From Harmonia axyridis (Eukaryota; Arthropoda; Insecta; Coleoptera; Coccinellidae), in contig NC_059502.1 of assembly GCF_914767665.1 (NCBI RefSeq), forward strand, positions 37,466,812 to 37,530,811: a stretch of DNA of 64,000 bases. The letters run 5' to 3'. A model generated the notes under the pieces. It did no database searches. It saw only the letters and a program-made list of their open reading frames with translations, and was not told the origin of the DNA. This document shows, one piece after another, positions 57,701 through 64,000 of the stretch (the first letter of the stretch is position 1; every line of letters starts with the position of its first letter). Both the position numbers and the translations under genes were made by a program.

Positions 57701-58280
57701 GCTGTCATCTATTTTCGTTTCATTTTTTCCTCGGGACAAATTGAAACTTTACTTGTTTGCGCAAAATCGAAGGTTGCTCCAATTAAGCGTTTATATCTTC
57801 CGTGAATCGACCTATGGGCTGCTTTATTGTTGGCCAAACTAATTTCATTTGTGGTTTCCATCTATTTGCCTGGTCGGATTCAACAGTTGCACTGTCCTGG
57901 ATTAAATCGTCGCCTCATAGGTGGAAATCTTTTGTCAGCAATGGAACAACTATAATTCAAAATTGCGTTCCTCCCGAAAATTGGTTTCATGTTAAGTCAG
58001 AGGATAATCCGGCTGACTTTGGCGCTCGCTCCAAGTGGTGGTCGGGACCATCTTGGTTGAAGTCGAATCTAGTTCTGAACATGCCATTTACTCATACTTT
58101 TCTCTTTGTTTGGAGGAAGAAGGAAAAATTGTTTTGACAACATCGGTTCGGAAATCTTTGACCGATAACCACATTTCTCAGTTTTCATCTCTTTCGAAAA
58201 TTCAACGGATTTTGGCAAATTTTTTGAGATTCTGCTTCAATGCTCGAAATCCTTCAATGCCTTGCCAAGGCAAGTCAACT
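54713..58280 (+). mobile_element. BEL/Pao retrotransposon, internal region
   Basis: Lies between the two LTRs and holds a decayed gag-pol without recognisable integrase. With LTRs the element spans 53025-61138. A 9-bp tandem run (TTTCCAATA) occurs at about 55190-55246. Confidence 0.8.
54897..58134 (+). pseudogene. BEL/Pao Gag-Pol, decayed
   Basis: Starts at ATG 54897. Gag follows in pieces: LRYKELDNINEKFHNIHNA, then DIEKFQYLLSSLKSQALSLV (about 55380) and SVEGLRNLLDTFSEDLSSLK. Knuckles CNYCNSSHSIYKC and CINCLHSAHDISKC (about 55920-56050). Protease LLDSGSQTN near 56284. The Pol start FWEFEELPTSASA (about 56750) with GRYSVSL. RT: LRVVFDASAKVAGHSSSNDC (about 57100) and YIQDIVSGSDEL where BEL has YVDDI (about 57450). 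RNase H: FAWSDSTVALSWIKSSPHRW (about 57860) and NPADFGARSKWWSG. Integrase is missing before the 3' LTR. Many stops and shifts. Confidence 0.85.
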
Positions 58281-58465
58281 GATTTCAGAATATTTTTCTA
58301 TTTATTTTGCTACGACCATTGGAGCAACGTGTCGGTTTTTAATTTTGATTTTTCGTTTCAGTATGTAAATACGCTGCATATGGACACATATGCGCCGGAG
58401 ATAGTTTATATTGATTCGATTTCACGGAATGAATGGTGCGTAATACAGTTCAAAGTTTGCATTCA

Positions 58466-60948
58466 TCTCTTCTGGAGATGAGATTTGTTGGCGAGATAAT
58501 TTTGTGTGTGGGAGACTTCAATTGTCCAAATTTAGCTGGGCCCGATAGTTGTCCCAAGTCTATTTTATTGGGGAACTCTTATGATCTTATGAAATTACGC
58601 CAATTTAACTCCATCTTTAACAGGGATAATAGATTGCTCGACTTGGTTCTCGCAGGTGACAATGTTGAGGTATCAGTGGTGCGTTCTGATTCCTCTTTTG
58701 TTTGTGAGGATATACATATATCATCCTGCATTGCATATAGCGCCAAGTAGATTTTCCGCTACGTGAGAATACACGATACAATTTTTTGAGGGCTGATTTT
58801 TCTTCGTTGTGTTCATCAATCGGTTCTTTTGATTGGAGTATCATGGAAACATTTAAAAGTGTGAATGATGCCTTAGATTACTTCTATGTAAGACTATTCG
58901 AAATTATTGATGTCATTGTTCCTAAGATAACTCATTCATCGGGTCGGCGCAGGTTTCCAGTTTGGTTCACAAAAGACTTAAAGCGTAATATCCAAACAAA
59001 AAATTATTATAGAACGAAATGGCCTACTGAAGGTGATAGAAAATATTTAAATGAGCTCAGGTGATTGAGAACGTTGGTCAAGGCTCAAATTTCTTCTGAA
59101 TATGACGGTTACCTTGCTGAAGTGCAGAACCAGATCAAATCTGATCCTTCTGCATGTTGGAGATATTTGGATTAGAGACGACGTTCTACAAGAATACCTG
59201 GGAATTTTCATGGTAATGGACGTCTGTATGATGATCCCAGTGACATTGTCAATTTGTTTGGAGATCACTTTTCTGATATGGAGAGCTTGGCTAGGAATGA
59301 TAATAGTGACTCCGACATTCTGACTCAGCTCCCGCCGATTATTATTCCATCTGTCACTGAGGATGAAATCAGGAATATAATGAGTAAATTTCCTAATAAG
59401 CTGACGTTTGGTGATGACCAGATCCCCTCGCTGCTCCTGCGAGGGTGCAGCTCAGCACTTGCCAGGCCCCTGCAACTAATTATATCCATGAGCATTCGTA
59501 CTTCTACCTTTTCCAACATATGGAAGAGAGCTCGGATTATTCCGATATTTAAAAAAGGCGATTCATCTCTTGTGGAAAACTACCGACCTATTTCTGTGCT
59601 GCCAGGTTTCGCCGAAGTTTACGAGGAGATCTTATATTCATCTATTTACCACCATGTCAAGCCACATTTGTCCTCAAGGCAGCATGGTTTCATACGAGGT
59701 AGGTCAACAGTAACTAACTTGCCCACATTATCGCAAGATCTTGCTGAGTCTCTTGATGACGGAGGACAGATTTTTCACGTGCTTTTGATACTATAGATCA
59801 CGTATTGCTTTTGGGAAAACTTGGATCATTTGGCTTAGCTCCTTCTTTTCTATTTCTAATGCGTTCTTATCTGAAGGAGAGGATGAATTACGTATTTTAT
59901 AATGGCTTCAAATCTTACGAGTATGAGCTCAAAACTGGCATTCCTCAAGGATCTAATCTAGGTCCATTATTGTTGTCATCTTCATAAACGATCTTCTGTG
60001 CTCTCACAGTTGCAGGGCTTTAGCCTATGCGGATGATTTGAAGCTTTATTTGAGAATATGTCGAACTGCTGATGTTTTGCGTCTTCAATCTAGTCTGGAG
60101 TTTGTCCATGGATGGTGCTTGCGGAATGGGATTATTTTGAATTTGAAAAAGTGCTTCTAAGTAACTTACACGAGAAAAAGGCAGTCGCTCACTTTTAATT
60201 ATCATATTGGAGACCACCTGATTGCTACTGGAAGCCGCTTTCGTGACCTGGGAGTCCTATTTGACAGCGATTTGAGTTTTGTCCCACACATTGAAGAGAT
60301 ATGTGCCTCTTCCTGTAGGTCATTGGGATTCCTCTTCAGAAGCTTTAGGGAGTTTGATGATTTGTCTGCTCTTAGAAGAGTTTACTTCTCGCTTGTTGTT
60401 AGTAAGTTGGAATATGCTAATTTGATATGGTTTCCAATATATGCAACTCATCTCACTGCGGTTGAGCGAATCCAGAGGACATTTCTTAAGTATATCATGG
60501 TCAGGAGGACGGGGCGGTATCCTGAGCGTGGTGCTGATCTTTCGGGTATCATGGAGGAAATGAAAATTTCAACTTTCCTTACACGTCAGATCATACAGTG
60601 CGCAAGATTCGCACAGAAGCTCCTTAGCGGAAGAATAGACTGCCCTTTCCTGCTTTCCCAAGTCAACATGCCGAGAGTGGTAACCAGACATCCGCTGGCG
60701 TTTGGCCTGCCTACCCCTCGGACCAACATACTTCGAGGAGCCCCTGTGTATCGGTTTTGTGAAAGTGAGTTTTGACGTGTTTTTATAGTTATATTATTGT
60801 AGTTAATTTTTATATTTGTAGAAAATTTTGAGTTTTGGATTCTGGGATGTCTTTTTCTTATTTATGAAATACTTATTTATTTGTACCCTCAAATTGGGAA
60901 CTTTCCTGTTGGGTATAATAAAGATTTATTATTATTATTATTATTATT
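58466..60948 (+). mobile_element. LINE with (TTA)n tail, 5'-truncated
   Basis: Inserted in the BEL 3' LTR. ATTCA is repeated at 58461-58465 and 60949-60953. The 3' end is (TTA)n (about 60926-60948). The retained part starts inside the endonuclease. Confidence 0.85.
58480..60775 (+). pseudogene. LINE ORF2: APE endonuclease end and reverse transcriptase
   Basis: LCVGDFNCPNLAG (about 58502) is the GDFN box of an AP-type endonuclease; NSIFNRDNRLLDLVLAG follows. RT starts with VTEDEIRNIMSKFPN (59350) and has RIIPIFKKGDSSLVENYRPI, QHGFIRGRSTVTNL, a shift, FDTIDHVLL (motif A), GIPQGSNLGPLL (motif B, 59938), a shift, AYADDLKLYLR (motif C, about 60026), RDLGVLFDSDLSF and LRRVYFSLVVSKLEYANLIW. The end is CESEF at 60775, with no RNase H. 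Frame shifts at about 58745, 59790 and 59985 and several stops. Jockey/I-group by wording; inactive. Confidence 0.85.
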
Positions 60949-61138
60949 ATTCAAATTTCGTTCTTTTCAAAATTCTAATCATTTTCTTGAAGTGTGTGAA
61001 AAGTTTACAAAGACTACAAAAAATACCAAGATAGTACCAATTCCTCATTCTGGCGTTCATCCCAAACGATTGAGGGTTCGAGTGCTTCCAGCAGTTTTTG
61101 TTTACTAAATTTCAAAATTCACTGAGCTATCGTTCACA

Positions 61139-61349
61139 CAAATTTGTTTTAACCCTCAGCTACAAGCGTGTCGCCCTTCTGACCCCAGCGAAATTCAAAT
61201 CTGGCACCTTTGCTCAAATTTTTGAAATAAGTTACAGACTTCTCCCTCTATATTCAAGTCATATTATTGTTTGGTAACACAGAAAGGTTCAATCGAATCG
61301 GTTCGTAGAAGTTGATGTTATCGGCGCGTTAAATCTGATTGGGGTTAAC
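61139..61349. other. No gene recognised
   Basis: Short spacer after the BEL element. Confidence 0.4.
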
Positions 61350-62665
61350 AGAGCATCACGTCCGTAATCTAGTTACTTTCGAACATCGCATGCTTTTCCA
61401 AGAAAATGCCTGTTGACCGTCATTTCGAAAAAATTGCTCTAAAACGGTTTTGTGAAGAAAACAGTGATAGGTTGACATCTTGGACGGTAGTGTAATTGAT
61501 TTAGAATGATTTACAATTAGAAAAATCATTTCTACGAAGAAGCCGAATATCTGAACATAATATCTTACCTTTCTCACAGAAAGCAGATGACAACTGTATG
61601 GAAAGATGAAGCAAAAGAAATGTCAGATATAATCAATGTTACTTTAGGAATACTTCAGGGAAGTATTTCACGCCCAATACTTTTTATAATTTTCGCTAAT
61701 GACTGATGACATAAAAGAGGATTTTGACAAAGTAGAAATTGTGAGATATGCAGATGACAAGAACATTATCATTAAAGCCAAAACATAACCTGAAGCTGTT
61801 TCAAAGACTGAATTGGCCATGTGCATTGCTGATCACTGGTTCAGATCAAATGGTCTACTTCTCAATGACAAAAAAACTAAGTCAGTTTCATTCAAAACTA
61901 GCCATTCCGGATTCATCACATCGGACAAAATGATTTTGGAAGGGATTCCAATAGAACTTTGCTCATCTATCAAGTTCCTTGGTGTTTATCTAGATGAAAC
62001 ATTAAATTGGACAAAATACATTGATGATGTATGCAAATCTCTTTCAAGGTTTTGCTTCTCGATGAGGGTTATATCAGGTTACCTAAATTTTTCCACCATG
62101 AAAATGATATACTATGGAGTCTTCGCATTCAGAGTTCGATACGGCATATTATTTTATGGTTCCTCAAAAAAGCTGTATGATGTCAAAGTTATGCAAAAAG
62201 GAATCTTGAGGATAATGCTGAAGCTGAAACCACTAGAGTTATGCAGAGGGAGGTTCAGGGATAATGGGATTCTGACAGTCCCAGCAATCCATATTCAAGA
62301 ATATCTTTTGTCTCCATAGGAATAGACATGATTTCACTGAAGATGCACCTAAAACACTTCATACTCGAAATCTTGAAATAGCATACCCAAAAAATCGTCT
62401 CTCATGTACTGCAAAAAGTGCACAGTACTCCTGCATAAGGTACTTCAACAAGTTGCCTATACCAATAAGAAGAGAAACAAATTTCAAGAGATTCAAAAAA
62501 GAACTGTTCTCCATTCTTCTGGAACTAGAAACATATACATAGAAGAATTTTTGAGTTAAAAATTATATCAAACAGATTATTTTGACGATATTTCGATTCA
62601 ATGCTACCAGTTGTGAAATTTTGATTATGAAATAAATGGCACTTATTTATTATTATCTTCCTTTT
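61350..62665 (+). pseudogene. LINE reverse transcriptase, 3' half (Jockey-like)
   Basis: GILQGSISRPILFIIFAND (motif B) is at about 61648, VRYADDKNIIIKAK (motif C) at about 61742. The longest open part (61813-62319) holds ADHWFRSNGLLLNDKKTKSV, SSIKFLGVYLDETLNWTKYI and GVFAFRVRYGILFYGSSKKL. After a shift, CIRYFNKLPIPIRRETNFK and FKKELFSILLELE end near 62541, followed by a 3' UTR. It is related in sequence to the remnant at 1-860. 5' truncated, with stops before 61813. Confidence 0.8.
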
Positions 62666-62807
62666 CTTTGTCATTTATATAAATACAACGAAAGGAGTAG
62701 ATATTCTTGGCGAAAAAATGCAACCTACAGTTCAAGAAGACGCACCCAGCGTTGGCCCATGACCATTTTTTATGCGCTACTCAATTCCGCTGGAGTTAAT
62801 TCCTATA

Positions 62808-64000
62808 CAGGGTGTTTCATTGGTAAATGTACAAACGTTAACCTGAAGTACAGCTACCTAGGTATGTCCTGATATTCCGACAATTATTTTTCACTAAAAA
62901 ATTTTGAGGAATTATTTCGTGTCAAATCCCACAAGAATTTATTCAAGTAGGCTACTACATTATCTATGACATAAAATTTTATAACTGATAGAACTGGCAC
63001 AGCCCATTTTTTTGAGGTATTGTGGTTTGTTCTTGATATGAAAATCGAACATAATAATACCTTATAAATTCTCGGAGCAAAAATATTCTGATATGTTGTT
63101 CGTGTATGGTTTTTTTAAGGTAATGGTAGTGGGGTTGTTGGGAATTCCAATCAAGATTTCCTAATTGAAAATTACCACATCACGAAACTTTTTTTTCAGT
63201 TTTCGATTATTTTCGAGAAAATGGTCAGTTTTCATCATCAAAATTGAATGATTCCCAAAAAAAGTATGCACCTTAATATCGATTACTTAAATGATAAAGA
63301 TCAGTCCAGAAAATAGCACTAAAATTGCTCATGCTCTGAACGTACGGCATGTGACTATATGGCGTAGATTGAAGAAGAATAACCTTTACCCTTTTCATCT
63401 CCAGAAAATACGATTGAAGAAATGAAGGAATAATGAAACGAATTTTATTCACTGATGAAGCCATTTTCACAAGACATGGTGTCTTCAATCTGAGGAATTC
63501 GAATATGTCGGCTGAAGAAAATCATCATGCAATCAGGTACACCAAATCCCAACAGAAATTTTCAAAGTACGTATGGTGTGGGGTTTATAACAACCAATTG
63601 ATTGGGGCATACATCCTTCCAAGGAAGCTTACGGATGGTTTTTATTTAGATTTCCTTCAAAATCATCTTTCTGTATTACTCAAAGATATGGACAGATATG
63701 TATTTTCTGCATGATGGGGTCAGGAACTTTTTGGATTACAAATTTCAAAATATGTGGATAGGCAAAGGTGGACCCCATACATGGCCCGCTAGATCATTAG
63801 ATTTCAATCTTGTCGATTATTCGTTTGAAGATATTTGAAATCCTTAGTATATTCGTCTGAAATATGAGGTGAGGAAATTCACTTACAACGTATCAAAGTT
63901 GCATGCAATAAGATCCGTTATAATCCAGACATGATAAAAAAGGCTATTCGACAAAATTTGAAAAGAATGTGTATCGACTGAAATGATTGTGTTTTCGAGC
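62808..64000 (+). mobile_element. Tc1/mariner-type element, runs off the window
   Basis: The left end CAGGGTGTTTCATTGGTAAA follows a TA at 62806-62807. The transposase lies on the plus strand. The right end is beyond base 64000. Confidence 0.75.
63060..63981 (+). pseudogene. DDE transposase of the DUF4817/mariner type, decayed
   Basis: Start region SDMLFVYGFF (about 63090) corresponds to VDMLLVYGKC of the copy at 23270-24194. Then STKIAHALNVRHVTIWRRLK, a shift, RILFTDEAIFTRHGVFNLRN with the first catalytic Asp intact (about 63445), QKFSKYVWCGVYNNQLIGAY, FLQNHLSVLLKDM and, in another frame, CMMGS where the second Asp box should be. The C-terminus with IKVACNKIRYNPDMIKKAIR and KRMCID ends near 63981. 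Several shifts; inactive. Confidence 0.8.

Larger units (their letters stand above)
58281..61138 (+). repeat. BEL/Pao 3' LTR, split by a LINE
   Basis: Parts 58281-58465 and 60954-61138 together make about 370 bp and match the 5' LTR. The end CA is at about 61138. Divergence from the 5' LTR is clearly higher than in the gypsy element, so this one is old. Confidence 0.8.

Overview
This is nuclear DNA from an animal, most probably an insect and possibly a beetle. The grounds are the AT-rich composition, long (TA)n microsatellites, the absence of bacterial gene organisation, and a transposon set typical of arthropods (Ty3/gypsy, BEL/Pao, Penelope-like, R4-like and Jockey-like LINEs, Helitron, Tc1/mariner, PIF/Harbinger, hAT). 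Beetle is a guess from the TE mix, not a proof. I found no convincing host gene, tRNA or rRNA. The window is best read as a nested transposon graveyard with a few very young insertions.

Layout. 1-9.6 kb: decayed LINE fragments, a terminal-inverted-repeat element (1831-2725) carrying a YqaJ-like first exon, a 156-bp tandem duplication and unassigned sequence. 9.6-33.5 kb: a dense hub of insertions, nearly all bounded by (TA)n tracts: a gag remnant, three 5'-truncated LINEs with a restriction-like endonuclease (10223-12132, 13406-13689, 30567-30805), a small unit with a textbook hammerhead ribozyme (12396-12439), a snap-back Penelope-like element (12490-13380), a young gypsy retrotransposon with near-identical LTRs (13816-19241), a fold-back MITE, a possible solo LTR, a head-to-head pair of almost identical Penelope-like elements (21656-30532; one copy has an intact 844-aa RT plus GIY-YIG ORF, the other is split by a Tc1/mariner element), an internally deleted Helitron (30869-33301) and a perfect palindrome around an (AT)n tract (33301-33492).

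33.5-50 kb: a dead Tc1 element split by a 1.05-kb fold-back MITE, then an old Penelope-like element (38.26-44.64 kb, minus) that has been opened by a hAT element (8-bp duplication) and by an unassigned TIR element (5-bp CTGAA duplication), which itself holds a PIF/Harbinger element (TAA duplication) with an MADF ORF and an RTE-like RT fragment. A fold-back MITE and two further copies of the same hAT family follow. 50-64 kb: another Penelope-like tail, a degenerate BEL/Pao element whose 5' LTR is split by a Penelope-like snap-back copy (11-bp duplication) and whose 3' LTR is split by a LINE ending in (TTA)n, another LINE, and a mariner-like transposase running off the window end.

How they work together. 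Autonomous elements are represented by pol genes (RT with APE, restriction-like or GIY-YIG endonuclease; DDE transposases). Non-autonomous elements share only their ends. The recurring theme is use of (TA)n tracts as landing sites by several unrelated classes, and self-cleaving-ribozyme or ribozyme-like motifs in the terminal repeats of at least five Penelope-like families. Most boundaries come from visible terminal repeats and target duplications; family names come from motif reading without database searches.
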